Program-made: the position numbers and the translations under genes
Part shown: positions 17,896 through 27,410 of the stretch, in pieces
How the letters are laid out: each line of letters begins with the position of its first letter
Numbering within the stretch: position 1 is the stretch's first letter
Notes under the pieces: model-generated
What the model was told of the DNA's origin: nothing
What the model saw: the letters and a program-made list of their open reading frames with translations, nothing else
Databases searched by the model: none
Assembly: GCA_965205365.1 (NCBI GenBank)
Contig: CBDBGT010000005.1
Coordinates: 682,001 to 746,000 of the forward strand
Direction of reading: 5' to 3'
Length of the DNA stretch: 64,000 nucleotides
DNA from: JALZUR01 sp965205365
GTDB taxonomy: Bacteria > Bdellovibrionota > Bdellovibrionia > Bdellovibrionales > UBA1609

Positions 17896-18900
17896 TTAGT
17901 TTGATAAAATGTATTTTTCTGGATTTACAGGAACTCCATTTAAGCGAACTTCATAATGTAAATGAGGACCAGAAGACCTTCCTGTATTCCCCACCTCTGC
18001 AATCTTATCCCATCTAGAAATTTTTTGTCCTGTCTTAACATGTAACCTTGATGTGTGTGCAAAACGAGTGACTAAACCATAACCATGATCAATAGAAACA
18101 ATTTTACCATAACCGCCCTCTCTACCTGCAAAAGAAACTATTCCATCTGCAGGAGCATAAATGGGTGCTCCTATGTTAGCAGCAAAATCTAAGCCTTTAT
18201 GAAATTTTCTATTTTTAGTAAATGGGTCTATTCTATAACCAAAGCCTGAAGACAGCCAGCCACCTGTAGGCCGTACACTTGGCGTTGCCCCTAGTAAATC
18301 CCTTTGTGATGCAATTCTTTCAAATAAAAGTGTTATTTCTCTTTCCACTCTTTTTGCCTTAATAAAAGTTTTCTCAAAACTTAATGTAAGGTCAGCTTTG
18401 TCCAAAGGGTTCATAAATGAATAAGTTGTTTTACTTGTTTTAAAAACCGGAAACCACAGCTTTCCTCTTTTTTTCTCTAAAACCTTGCTGTCTAGGTTTT
18501 CAATGATTAAACTAGAAGGGCTTCGCTCATGAGCTTCTTTAATCAAGGGCATTCCTAGACTTAACTCAAGTTGCTTTTCATTTTCCTCACCTGTTGCAGT
18601 AATGGCTTGGAGTTTTCTTGAAAATCTATTGATTTTCTCTAAGTTAACCTGAACAACCTCTATTTTCTCAGCATAGCTCTTCACCTGACTCTTTAAATCT
18701 TCATTTTGAGCTTTTATAAATTTACCTCTAGACTCTTTAATAAGTAACTGAGAGTAGTCAAAAACTACAAAACTTAAAAGCCCACCTACAAGAAACCCCA
18801 CCCCCATGAAAAAAGACAGCCACGTCTTAGAAAATGTCAATGAACGTGTGTTTAACTTATTATTTGATGTGATTACTACTGTAATTTGCTCTTGGGACAT
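17896..18900 (-). CDS. Membrane-anchored M23 peptidoglycan endopeptidase
   Basis: 334 residues: short cytoplasmic tail, one transmembrane segment at about 28-50, a coiled-coil at 55-110, then an M23 (LytM) domain from about 212. All zinc and catalytic residues are seen: His234 and Asp238 in HKGLDFA, His282 in RFAHTSRLH, and His313/His315 in GPHLHYEV. This suggests an active endopeptidase cutting cross-links in the periplasm rather than an EnvC-type activator. It is 19 bases downstream of the PP2C phosphatase, so probably co-transcribed. Confidence 0.88.
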   Translation of the reverse strand: MSQEQITVVITSNNKLNTRSLTFSKTWLSFFMGVGFLVGGLLSFVVFDYSQLLIKESRGKFIKAQNEDLKSQVKSYAEKIEVVQVNLEKINRFSRKLQAITATGEENEKQLELSLGMPLIKEAHERSPSSLIIENLDSKVLEKKRGKLWFPVFKTSKTTYSFMNPLDKADLTLSFEKTFIKAKRVEREITLLFERIASQRDLLGATPSVRPTGGWLSSGFGYRIDPFTKNRKFHKGLDFAANIGAPIYAPADGIVSFAGREGGYGKIVSIDHGYGLVTRFAHTSRLHVKTGQKISRWDKIAEVGNTGRSSGPHLHYEVRLNGVPVNPEKYILSN

Positions 18901-18919
18901 GTGCTTTTACCTTGACAAA

Positions 18920-19651
18920 TCATGGTTCAACCTCAACAAAAAGGCAAGTCACATTGTCATCGCCCCCATTATTATTAGCTTCTAAGATAGCATCATCTAC
19001 AAAATTATCTGTTGATCTAGCCAAAAGGCGCTCCTGAATCCAGCTCCCTTTAACCAGGCCATGAAGTCCATCAGAGCAAAGCATATATTTCTCACCCACT
19101 TCAAGTTTCCTATAAAAAATATCTACATTGACCTCTAAGGCAAAGCCAATACTTCTTGTAATAATATTTTTGCCCGAAATATTCTCTAAATTCGCCTCTT
19201 GAATAAAACCCGCTCTTAACTGCTCATTTACCCAAGAATGATCCTCAGTGATTTGCCATAAAGAGCCGTTTTTGAAAACATAGGCCCTAGAATCCCCAAC
19301 ATTTGCAATGTATGCGACTTTTTTATAAATAAAAAGAGCTACTATGGTAGTTCCCATATCATGGAGGTCATTTTTACCAGGCTTATTGGCCTCTAAGTAA
19401 ACAGATTTTGTTGCCTCTTCAAAGCTACTTTTTAAAAGCTCCATTGGATTATGAACATCTGAAAGCAGTCCTTCTGTCACCACTCGCTGGACCTCTTGGC
19501 AAGCTAGGCGAGAAGCCACTTCACCCCCCTTATGCCCACCTATGCCATCTGCCACAATAAAGAGCTTGTTTTTTGAGTCAATTAAGACCCTGTCTTCGTT
19601 AGTTTTTCTCTTTCGACCGATATCAGTTTTTCCAGATACTTTTAAATGCAT
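18920..19651 (-). CDS. PP2C-family Ser/Thr protein phosphatase (Stp/PrpC type)
   Basis: About 243 residues starting at the Met of MHLKVSGKTDIGRKRKTNED; a longer frame from 19786 runs into the divergent TonB-like gene and is unlikely. Metal-binding aspartates are in NEDR, VADGIGGHKGGEVAS, SDGLHGLV and GGDDNVT, plus VGDSRAYVF. These enzymes dephosphorylate targets of Hanks-type kinases and bind Mn2+/Mg2+. No kinase gene is near. Probably an operon with the M23 peptidase. Confidence 0.88.
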   Translation of the reverse strand: MHLKVSGKTDIGRKRKTNEDRVLIDSKNKLFIVADGIGGHKGGEVASRLACQEVQRVVTEGLLSDVHNPMELLKSSFEEATKSVYLEANKPGKNDLHDMGTTIVALFIYKKVAYIANVGDSRAYVFKNGSLWQITEDHSWVNEQLRAGFIQEANLENISGKNIITRSIGFALEVNVDIFYRKLEVGEKYMLCSDGLHGLVKGSWIQERLLARSTDNFVDDAILEANNNGGDDNVTCLFVEVEP

Positions 19652-19736
19652 AGTGTAAAGATTAAAAGAATATTGTAACCTTTCCAAGGAAGAAAAACTC
19701 GCCTTTAAAAGAGTTCTATTATATCCGATACTATAG

Positions 19737-20690
19737 ATGATGAAAAAAGATGCCAAAAAACTATTTTTATTGATACTAGCTTCCATAGCTCTACATTTAA
19801 GCGCTTTTTACACCCTTGTTTTTCTAAGTGATTTTATTTTCTATAAAGAAATAAACAGGCGTCTTAACCATAAAATTGTAGATAAAACCAAAGATCTTTC
19901 AACACAAATTCAGCTTGTAGACATGGATAAAAAACAAGTTGTAGATCAAAATAAAGACCCCATTGACAACACCTCTCCTCCAAAGAATACGAACTTTTTA
20001 AGTATCAACAATCAAACTGTGAAAAAAGAAACTAAAGCTCGTCACAATGGGGCCTTTCAAAATAGTAGGCAACGACCTGCAAGTGCGTCATTAAAAAGTG
20101 CTGCCTTAATGATTTCAGCAGAAGAACTCTTATTAAATTCAACTTTTTTAGAAGAAAAAGATGTCACTAAAAAAGATTTTGGGCTAAAAGGGCTTAAAAG
20201 CTCATTAAACAAAAACACCATTGCACAGCACAGAATGAAATTTATAAGAAAAATCTCTTCTCAAGACACCACCAAAGCTCTACAAGCTAGTGGCCCAAGT
20301 CAGACCGATGATTTTTTAGAAGATGTTAAAGAGGCTGAATTTACTTTTTTAAATACTCGTAGAACGCAATATTTTTCTTTTTATTCTAGAATTAAAAATC
20401 AGCTAAGAAGTCATTGGACCCCGCTAATACGTGAGGAGGTCTCGCTTATTTATACAACTAAACAAAAGCTTTCCTCCATTGGTAAAAAGAAAACTTCTGT
20501 TCAAATTACTCTTGATAAAAATGGTTACCTAGAAGAAATCGCTCTCTTAAAAACTTCTGGAAACAAGGCTATTGATACAGCAGCCATTCAAGCCCTTCGA
20601 TTAGCAGCCCCCTTTCCAAACCCACCAAAGGGAATGCTTGAAAAAGATAAGAAAATTCGCATTTTTTGGGATTTTGTGCTAGAAACATAG
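19737..20690 (+). CDS. TonB-like energy-transducer protein
   Basis: 317 residues. An N-terminal anchor (LFLLILASIALHLSAFYTLVF) is followed by a charged, low-complexity linker and, at about 225-317, a TonB C-terminal-like domain: IKNQLRSHWTPLI, VQITLDKNGYLEEIALLKTS, AIDTAAIQALRLAAPFPNPP. Such proteins span the periplasm and couple the inner to the outer membrane. The proline-rich stretch is weak compared with classical TonB. No ExbB/ExbD gene is adjacent. Confidence 0.65.
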   Translation: MMKKDAKKLFLLILASIALHLSAFYTLVFLSDFIFYKEINRRLNHKIVDKTKDLSTQIQLVDMDKKQVVDQNKDPIDNTSPPKNTNFLSINNQTVKKETKARHNGAFQNSRQRPASASLKSAALMISAEELLLNSTFLEEKDVTKKDFGLKGLKSSLNKNTIAQHRMKFIRKISSQDTTKALQASGPSQTDDFLEDVKEAEFTFLNTRRTQYFSFYSRIKNQLRSHWTPLIREEVSLIYTTKQKLSSIGKKKTSVQITLDKNGYLEEIALLKTSGNKAIDTAAIQALRLAAPFPNPPKGMLEKDKKIRIFWDFVLET

Positions 20691-20810
20691 GCTATGTTTA
20701 AAGCTCATATAACCTTTTTTATATGTTTTAAAAACAAATACAAAGATTGACTTCACCACCACTTACCGTTTGGATACTTTTTTGCTGCTGAAAAACATGG
20801 AGAATATAAC

Positions 20811-23555
20811 ATGGTAAAGCTAGATTTTAAAAACTTAGAGTCTGTTCTTAAAAGAGTTCATTACCTTACAAATCAAATGATTTTTATGGCCAATAATGAC
20901 CGTAAAAAATCTAAAGGTGACCCTAAAGTCGGTGGTCACTCTTCTGGTAGTTCAAGTGCTCTTCATATTATGGGGGCTTTACATCTTTATATAAAATCTG
21001 GTTTCGACCACATCGCCAATAAACCCCACGCTTCTCCAGTAGACCATTCATTTAACTACCTTTTGGGTTTATTCTTAAAAAATGACCTAAGTAAAATGTC
21101 TATTAACGACTGCAATATTGCCATGTCAAATCTTAGAGCTTTTTCAAAAAATCAAGACCCCGTTTTTCAATCTTATCACTCTATGTTTGACCCTGATCAT
21201 CATAACTTTTTTCCCTCAGGAACTGTTGGAATACCTCCGGTAAATGCTGGCTATTTAGCTCTTGCTTACAGGTACGCAAAAAATCATGGTTATAATGTAC
21301 CTGATGCACATTTTTGGTCCTTGATTGGAGATGCTGAGTTTAGGGAAGGTTCTTTGTTTGAGGCCGTTCCTGATTTTGCAGAAAGAGAGCTTGGGAACTT
21401 AACTTGGATTGTTGACTACAATAGGCAAAGTCTTGACGGCCATCGAATAGTTAACAAAGAAGTCCTTGGTGGAACAGACGCAGTTCGTATTTCACAGACA
21501 ATGGCTGCTAACGGCTGGGAGGTGATTAACCTTCAACATGGCACTCATAGGCTAAATCTTTTTAAAACAAAAAGTGGAGAATTGTTTAAAGAATTTTTAC
21601 AAGATTTGTTAGATGATTATTCCTTACAGTCTTTACTTTTAATTAAAGAACCTAAAAAGCTTGTTTCAAGTTTAGAAAAAGATTTTCCAAAACTTAAGCC
21701 TTTTTTAAAAGACAAAAATCCTAAACTTATTTGGAAAGCTCTTCGTTCCTTTGGTGGCCATGATTTAAAGCAACTTATTAATGCTATGTTAAAATCAAAA
21801 ATATCTACAAACCGGCCAACTATAATTATTGCACACACTCTTAAAGGCTGGGGACTAGAGATGCAAGGGGCAGCGGGAAACCATTCAGCACTTCCATCAA
21901 GAGAGGAAATCAAAACCCTTCGTATGAATACAGGGCTAAAACAAGATGAGCTTTTTAAAAAATTTATAGAAAGCTCTCCTGAAGGAAATTTCTTAAAGAA
22001 AAGAAGTGACCAGCTTTATTGGGGTATTAAAAAACAACATGAAATTAAAGAAGCCAATGCTTTAAGGTTTAGAAAAGAAATTGGTGAAAACCTTCCCCAC
22101 TCTTTAAACATCAACCTCAAGATGGCAAGTTATCCTCACACACAATGGATGCTTGGGCAGCTCACCTCAAAACTTACAAGAATTGCAAACACTCCTAAAA
22201 AAGATTTAAATGATTCAGAAAAACTTTGGAAAGCCGCATCTGAGTTAATGGTTTCTATGGCACCCGATGTTGGAACTAGTACAAACCTAAACCCTTTAAT
22301 GAATGGTAAAGTTTTTGAAGCCTCACATGTAACAGATAAAGAAACTGACTATGGTGTGAAAGATCAAAAGTCTCCTGATTTAATTCCGGGGCAAGATACA
22401 TCAGACAGATTTTTAAGATTTGAAATTGCTGAAGCCAATGTTATGTCATGCCAAGGTTCTTTTGGAAAAATGCGAGATATTCTAGGGGTTCCATTAATAC
22501 CTTTAATGACTGTTTATGATTTTTTCTTAAAACGTGCACACGATCAGTTTTTTTATAATCTTTATTGGAAATCTAGTTTTATAGCTGTTGGAACGCCTTC
22601 TGGAGTTACACTTTCTACTGAAGGTGCACAGCACGGGTGGAAATCTGATTTTCAAATTCCAAATCAAATCACATGGGAGCCCTTCTTCTGCCAAGAGCTT
22701 GATTGGATTTTTTGTCATTCACTTAAAGAACATTTTAACAACACAAACCATGAACAAACCGGTGTTCTTATTAGAGGTGTTACAAGGGGAGCTGAACAAA
22801 AAGATTTTCTTAAATACCTTAAGAAACAAAAAAGATTTAAAACCCATGAGAGCGAAGAATTAAACTTTAAAGACTCTGGAATCAAAGGTGGTGTAGATGA
22901 AGCTAGCGTTTCAACATTACCTGAAACTGAAATATTTAAGGTTTTAAGAAAAGAAGTTTTAGCAGGAGCATACAAATTAATAGATTATAGTGGTTATAGG
23001 GGTTATGAACCAGGAGACAACGTGGTAAATATATTTTCTCTAGGCTCTTTAACAACTGAGGCTATTAAAGCCTCTAATGAACTCCTTAAAAAAGGTATTT
23101 ATGCAAACGTTATTGTCACTACAAACACGGACTTGCTCCTAGGAAATCTTGCGCACAAAAATAATTATTATTATCTAAAACAGTATCTTAAAATCAATGG
23201 TGATCTTCACTTAACTTTAAAAAATTCAAGCCTTAAAGATCACGACGCTTCTACACTTTCTGGAAGACGTGTTCCAATGGTGAGTGTCCATGATGGTGAA
23301 CCTGGTTTATTAGATAATTTAGGTTCTATTGTGGGTGTTAAGCATGAAGCTCTTGCAGTGAGAAAACACTCTAAATGTGGTCGACCTGATGATATTTATG
23401 CTTACCATGGGATTAACTCTGACTCAGTTGTTAATGCTTGTGGAAAAATTCTTGAGGAAACAGCATTAGAAGATGTGAAAGTTTCTAATGAGATTTTAAA
23501 AACATTAAAAGCATCTAGTGACACAAGTACTCAAGAGGATTGGAAAAACTTGTAG
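20811..23555 (+). CDS. aceE: Homodimeric (AceE-type) pyruvate dehydrogenase E1
   Basis: 914 residues, close to E. coli AceE (887). VGGHSSGSSSAL, FFPSGTVGIPPVNAGYLALA and the thiamine diphosphate site GDAEFREGSLFEAV with NRQSLDG are in AceE order. IIAHTLKGWGLEM and the C-terminal transketolase-like domain follow. It should decarboxylate pyruvate and acetylate the E2 lipoyl domain, but E2 and E3 genes are not adjacent, and a related 2-oxoacid is possible. Its last 34 codons are duplicated at 25782 by IS1634 target duplication; this copy is the complete one. Confidence 0.7.
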   Translation: MVKLDFKNLESVLKRVHYLTNQMIFMANNDRKKSKGDPKVGGHSSGSSSALHIMGALHLYIKSGFDHIANKPHASPVDHSFNYLLGLFLKNDLSKMSINDCNIAMSNLRAFSKNQDPVFQSYHSMFDPDHHNFFPSGTVGIPPVNAGYLALAYRYAKNHGYNVPDAHFWSLIGDAEFREGSLFEAVPDFAERELGNLTWIVDYNRQSLDGHRIVNKEVLGGTDAVRISQTMAANGWEVINLQHGTHRLNLFKTKSGELFKEFLQDLLDDYSLQSLLLIKEPKKLVSSLEKDFPKLKPFLKDKNPKLIWKALRSFGGHDLKQLINAMLKSKISTNRPTIIIAHTLKGWGLEMQGAAGNHSALPSREEIKTLRMNTGLKQDELFKKFIESSPEGNFLKKRSDQLYWGIKKQHEIKEANALRFRKEIGENLPHSLNINLKMASYPHTQWMLGQLTSKLTRIANTPKKDLNDSEKLWKAASELMVSMAPDVGTSTNLNPLMNGKVFEASHVTDKETDYGVKDQKSPDLIPGQDTSDRFLRFEIAEANVMSCQGSFGKMRDILGVPLIPLMTVYDFFLKRAHDQFFYNLYWKSSFIAVGTPSGVTLSTEGAQHGWKSDFQIPNQITWEPFFCQELDWIFCHSLKEHFNNTNHEQTGVLIRGVTRGAEQKDFLKYLKKQKRFKTHESEELNFKDSGIKGGVDEASVSTLPETEIFKVLRKEVLAGAYKLIDYSGYRGYEPGDNVVNIFSLGSLTTEAIKASNELLKKGIYANVIVTTNTDLLLGNLAHKNNYYYLKQYLKINGDLHLTLKNSSLKDHDASTLSGRRVPMVSVHDGEPGLLDNLGSIVGVKHEALAVRKHSKCGRPDDIYAYHGINSDSVVNACGKILEETALEDVKVSNEILKTLKASSDTSTQEDWKNL

Positions 23556-23915
23556 CAAAATAACACATATGAAAGTTCGTTTTAGGTTAATGGCGGACCC
23601 TGTGCCAGGATTATCGAACTTTCTTTATCCAAAATCCACATTTAAACCTATGTATTTTCAGGCAGTTACAAGCTCAGTGACTTTAATAGGGAGTCATAGT
23701 GATGACTCCCGGTTTGACTCCCTAAAATTCAAAGTAACTCCCCCTTGACTCCCTATCTTGTTCCTTGAATCAAGCGTTAGTTCGTTGAGGTTCACATCTA
23801 CACTAACCGAGTATTAATCTTATTAAGTACCCTGCAAACCTTCTTAAACTCTTTGATGTCGTCTTCTCTCATCTTCATATTTGTAGGAGTAAGCAGTAGA
23901 AGTGGATCTACTTTT
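23455..23915. repeat. 461-bp target duplication of IS1634 copy 1, left copy
   Basis: Runs from AGGAAACAGC inside aceE to GGATCTACTTTT immediately before the element. The same 461 bases follow the element at 25782-26242, with no mismatch noticed on reading. It carries the last 34 codons of aceE and the last 118 bases of the XRE regulator gene (23798-23915), which is therefore present here only as a 3' fragment. Confidence 0.93.
23689..23710 (+). terminator. Hairpin downstream of aceE
   Basis: GGGAGTCAT, loop AGTG, ATGACTCCC: a perfect 9-bp stem, followed by further GACTCCC repeats. No T run, so termination is only possible. The second copy is at 26016-26037 in the duplication. Confidence 0.45.
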
Positions 23916-25781
23916 CCTGACTTCGACACTCCTGTTAAAAAGCCCCTCTTGAGTTCAAATATACGCACCAGAGAAGGTTAAAAAGTCTAAAACTCGAAAT
24001 GTAGTGACCCCTTTTTTTTCTTTACAAGTATTTTTAGGCTAGTAATTTTAATAGCCATGTTTATTCGAGAAGTAAAAAAACCAAACGGAAGTGTTTCAAT
24101 TAGAATAGTTGAATCTACTCGAGTAAAAAATAAAGTTATTCAAAAAGTCATTAGAACTCTGGGACAACACAAGGATGCAAGAGAAATAGCCATTATTAAG
24201 AAAGCAGCACAGGACTTAATAATAGAGCTAAAAAACACAAGAAACCCAGCCCTTCCTGGAATGGAAGAAACTGTGCACTCCACGACTTGCACAAAAAAAG
24301 CCAGCACAAGAAACCCAGAGCTAGTGGATATAAAGAATCTATCTGAGCAAGGTCGTGTTAACCAAGGCATTCACACAGTTTTAGGCAAAGTTTATAATCA
24401 AATGAACTTTAACGATATCATAAAAAACACAAAAAAAGATGATGAGTGGAACTCTATTCTTCAAGATTGTGTTTTAGCAAGAATCTCTAGGCCGCAGAGT
24501 AAAAGAAAAACAGCAGATAGCTTAAAAAAAGTTTTCTCAAAACCCCTTCCTCTTCATAAGATATACCGTATGATGGACAGAGTTTTTCTAAACGAAGAAA
24601 GACTAAAATCAAAAGTCTTAAATTCCACTCTAAACCTTTTTAATGACCAGGTTGACGTTATGTTCTTTGATGTCACAACGCTATATTTTGAAAGCTTTAC
24701 TTCAGATGAACTTAGAGCCAATGGTTTTAGTAAGGATGCTAAGTTTAAAGAAACTCAAGTTGTTCTCGCCTTGGTTACAAACTCACAGGGACACCCAGTA
24801 ACTTATGAGCTTTTTCCTGGCAACACTTATGAGGGCAACACATTAATAGAGATAGTTAAAAACTTAAAAACCCGTTTTAATGTAAATCAAGTTACCCTTG
24901 TGGCTGATAGAGGTATGTTTAATGAGGCAAACTTAGTTTTACTAGAAGCTGAAAACATTCATTATATTGTGGGGGCTAAGTTAAAATCTTTACCAAAGAA
25001 TTTAAAAGAAGAAATCTGTCATAAAAACTTTAAACCCCATGTGGTGAGCAATGAACTGCAGTGGGTTAGAGAGTTTGAGCACAAGAAAAGAAGGCTTGTT
25101 GTTGGGTATTCTAATAAAAGAGCTTATAAAGATGCATTTGACCGGGAAAAGATAATTGTTCGTCTTTTAAAGAAAGCCAAAGATGGAAAACTTAAAGCAA
25201 GTGACCTTATAACTAATTATGGAACGAAAAAGTACCTTAAGTCTTTTAAGGGGGATGTAGAGGTTGATAAGTGTAAGATTAGTAGAGACGCTCAGTGGGA
25301 TGGTTTTCATGGTGTCATTACAAATCTTGAAGACAAGTCTGCAGCTGAAGTTTTAGAGCGTTATAGAGGGCTGTGGAAAATAGAACAAGCGTTTAGAATA
25401 AGTAAGACAGATTTAAAGATGCGACCTATTTTTCATTGGAAGTCTGAGAGGATTAAGGCTCATATTGGAATTTGTTTTCTAGCATATGCAATTGTTTGTA
25501 GAGTAAATAAGCTTATTAAGGAAAACCAATTAGAGTTTAGTTTTTTAGATCTTAAAGAGGAGTTAAATAGAGATGAGTACAGTGTTTTAAAAGACTCTAG
25601 TACGGGGCGATTTTATGAGCTTGTATCTAAGACTACTCCTGTTTTAAAGAAAATTTACCAAGTTTTAAACCTTAAGAGAAAGGACTGTATTCGCCTAGTT
25701 AAAGAGCAAATGTAGTGACCCCAGCAAAATCTAAGCACTTGATTTTATTAGCTTTATGCGCCGTGTTGTGTCGAAGTCAGG
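23916..25781 (+). mobile_element. IS1634-family insertion sequence, copy 1 (complete)
   Basis: 1866 bp bounded by CCTGACTTCGACAC and its reverse complement GTGTCGAAGTCAGG. Contains one transposase gene. Flanked by exact 461-bp direct repeats, the long, variable target duplications known for the IS1634/IS1549 family. The same element lies in inverted orientation at 31614-33479, with a deleted copy at 27411 and an old remnant at 58645. Confidence 0.93.
24057..25715 (+). CDS. IS1634-family transposase
   Basis: 552 residues, DDE type with the IS4-like beta-strand insertion. DVMFFDVTTLYFES carries the first Asp, LVADRGMFNEANLVLL the second, and YRGLWKIEQAFRISKTDLK the catalytic Glu in a YxxxxxxE-like motif. 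The protein sequence is identical to the copy at 31680-33338, so the element moved recently. Confidence 0.93.
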   Translation: MFIREVKKPNGSVSIRIVESTRVKNKVIQKVIRTLGQHKDAREIAIIKKAAQDLIIELKNTRNPALPGMEETVHSTTCTKKASTRNPELVDIKNLSEQGRVNQGIHTVLGKVYNQMNFNDIIKNTKKDDEWNSILQDCVLARISRPQSKRKTADSLKKVFSKPLPLHKIYRMMDRVFLNEERLKSKVLNSTLNLFNDQVDVMFFDVTTLYFESFTSDELRANGFSKDAKFKETQVVLALVTNSQGHPVTYELFPGNTYEGNTLIEIVKNLKTRFNVNQVTLVADRGMFNEANLVLLEAENIHYIVGAKLKSLPKNLKEEICHKNFKPHVVSNELQWVREFEHKKRRLVVGYSNKRAYKDAFDREKIIVRLLKKAKDGKLKASDLITNYGTKKYLKSFKGDVEVDKCKISRDAQWDGFHGVITNLEDKSAAEVLERYRGLWKIEQAFRISKTDLKMRPIFHWKSERIKAHIGICFLAYAIVCRVNKLIKENQLEFSFLDLKEELNRDEYSVLKDSSTGRFYELVSKTTPVLKKIYQVLNLKRKDCIRLVKEQM

Positions 25782-26242
25782 AGGAAACAGCATTAGAAGA
25801 TGTGAAAGTTTCTAATGAGATTTTAAAAACATTAAAAGCATCTAGTGACACAAGTACTCAAGAGGATTGGAAAAACTTGTAGCAAAATAACACATATGAA
25901 AGTTCGTTTTAGGTTAATGGCGGACCCTGTGCCAGGATTATCGAACTTTCTTTATCCAAAATCCACATTTAAACCTATGTATTTTCAGGCAGTTACAAGC
26001 TCAGTGACTTTAATAGGGAGTCATAGTGATGACTCCCGGTTTGACTCCCTAAAATTCAAAGTAACTCCCCCTTGACTCCCTATCTTGTTCCTTGAATCAA
26101 GCGTTAGTTCGTTGAGGTTCACATCTACACTAACCGAGTATTAATCTTATTAAGTACCCTGCAAACCTTCTTAAACTCTTTGATGTCGTCTTCTCTCATC
26201 TTCATATTTGTAGGAGTAAGCAGTAGAAGTGGATCTACTTTT
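25782..26242. repeat. 461-bp target duplication of IS1634 copy 1, right copy
   Basis: Same sequence as 23455-23915. It holds a non-functional 34-codon tail of aceE (to 25882) and the real 3' end of the XRE gene, which continues uninterrupted to 26463. The shift between copies is 2327 bp (1866 element plus 461). Confidence 0.93.
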
Positions 26243-26463
26243 AAGTATTTGGCAAGTGTGCAGATTGTAGATAATCTGATGTCATTCACATTTTGATTCT
26301 CTATCTCATTAATGGTGGATATGGATACACCTGATTTCTTACCAAGCTGATTCTGAGAAAGATCCATCTCTTCACGGCAATGCTTCAACATTTGCCCTAC
26401 ATTCTTTACCAACAAAGCAAGGGACTTATCCCCATACTTCTTTTTAACCCTAGGCATACCCAT
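26125..26463 (-). CDS. XRE-family transcriptional regulator
   Basis: 112 residues. Helix-turn-helix of the XRE/Cro type at about 28-82: LKHCREEMDLSQNQLGKKSG then VSISTINEIENQNVNDIRLS. It is the gene next downstream of the DGR template on the same strand, so it may be co-transcribed with or regulate the DGR (inference). It was intact before IS1634 inserted: the insertion left one full and one partial copy of its 3' end. Confidence 0.8.
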   Translation of the reverse strand: MGMPRVKKKYGDKSLALLVKNVGQMLKHCREEMDLSQNQLGKKSGVSISTINEIENQNVNDIRLSTICTLAKYLKVDPLLLLTPTNMKMREDDIKEFKKVCRVLNKINTRLV

Positions 26464-26552
26464 TCCTCTTTCGATATAAACAAAATATTATCTTCAAGAA
26501 GAATGGTTGGTTATTTCTATAGGTCGTAAATATTATATGATTAGAAGAATGA

Positions 26553-26588
26553 CTGTAGCGTCTTTCGATCTCCTACTAGACGCCACAG
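26553..26588 (-). promoter_or_regulatory. Hairpin downstream of the DGR template
   Basis: On the minus strand CTGTGGCGTCT pairs with AGACGCTACAG (11 bp, one G-T pair) around a 14-base loop. Its position about 120 bases after the template repeat suits a structural part of the DGR RNA, or a leader of the XRE transcript. Confidence 0.5.
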
Positions 26589-26709
26589 CCCAAATGATCT
26601 TCGTCTGACACTAGATATAGTATCAGCGCTGGATGATGACCTGGACATAGCCTATGCACGCAAGTGTAATCCTTAGACGACACTTTCTGGCCTTTTTATT
26701 ATCTATGTA

Positions 26710-26833
26710 CTCACAAGGCGGAACCCCAGATTATTGTTGCGATTCTCAGGCCTCCTGTTGTTACGATTCGCCGACCGCACGTTCTGAGCGTTGTTGTTCC
26801 AGCTACCGCCACGTATCACGCGGTTCGAGCCAC
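26710..26833 (-). repeat. DGR template repeat (TR)
   Basis: 124 bp. Translated, it reads like an idealised lectin tail rich in AAC/AAT codons (RGGSWNNNAQNVRSANRNN, then RNNNLGFRLV). It aligns without gaps to the variable region 28147-28270. There are 23 mismatches, 21 at template adenines (21 of 32 adenines changed) and only 2 at the 92 other bases. Adenine-restricted divergence is the defining mark of a DGR template. It lies 12 bases past the stop of the RT fragment. Confidence 0.96.
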
Positions 26834-26845
26834 TTGAAGCGGTCA

Positions 26846-27410
26846 TCACGCCATTTTTAATGATTTTTCAAATATATGGTTTCTTGCTCCTTTTGAATTT
26901 ACATGGTTTATATGCCCTATAATGCTATTTAAAGACAAAATAAGGTGTTTTTGAGGTATTTTGCCATCAAGATATAATTGCTCTTTTTTCCGTATTTTCT
27001 TTCTTGTTCTGATCAAATTCTCGCGTTTGATTCTGATGACGGATGGAAAGACTCTAAATCCTAAAAATGGGATTCCTTCTGACACTGGAGCTATTATCGT
27101 CACTTTGTCTTTTAATTGAAGTTTTAGGTGATTATGGGTGAATTGCTCAATTTCCGATAACAGCTTGTGGAGTTCTTTTTTATCATCTGAAAATGATATG
27201 AAATCATCCATATATCTCACATAACCTTTTATACGACATTTTTCCTTAATAAAATGATCTAGGTGATCTAAATAGAAATTAGCAAAATGCTGGCTTGTCA
27301 GATTGCCAATAGGAAGCCCTTTACCTGGGGGATTTCCCTCAACGTGGTGATTTATTATTATGTTGAGTAAATTTAGAAGTTTGGGGTCTTTTATGAGCCT
27401 TGATAGCTGA
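26846..27410 (-). pseudogene. DGR reverse transcriptase, N-terminal half missing
   Basis: 187 codons remain, in frame from the junction with the IS1634 fragment to the stop at 26846. GLPIGNLTSQHFANFYLDHL carries the IGxxxSQ form of RT motif 4, characteristic of DGR enzymes (retrons and group II introns have QGxxxSP). GYVRYMDDFISF holds the catalytic YMDD, and GIPFLGFRVF is motif 7. The finger and early palm motifs are gone, so no active enzyme can be made. A GTG at 27220 could start only a 124-residue stub. Confidence 0.9.

Larger units (their letters stand above)
26500..26845 (-). ncRNA. DGR template RNA region (template repeat plus 3' structured segment)
   Basis: Minus-strand segment between the RT fragment and the XRE gene. 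It starts with the template repeat (26833-26710) and continues into about 200 non-coding bases containing a strong hairpin (26588-26553). In known DGRs the RT uses an RNA of template repeat plus downstream sequence as its template and priming platform. Limits are approximate. Confidence 0.6.

Noticed and set aside
23518..23748. 76-codon frame repeated at 25845-26075
   Set aside because: It overlaps the end of aceE in another frame and exists twice only because of the IS1634 target duplication. No ribosome binding site or protein-like composition.
23455..26242. 461-bp repeat as assembly artefact
   Set aside because: The repeat ends coincide exactly with the element ends and the second element copy shows the same kind of duplication with another length. 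Kept as real, though long reads would settle it.
26654..26860. 68-residue plus-strand frame over the template repeat
   Set aside because: Antisense shadow of the DGR template; cysteine-rich only because of AAC codons read backwards.
26846..27410. RT as part of a group II intron or retron
   Set aside because: The IGNLTSQ form of motif 4, the adjacent adenine-diverged TR/VR pair and absence of intron or msr/msd structure point to a DGR.
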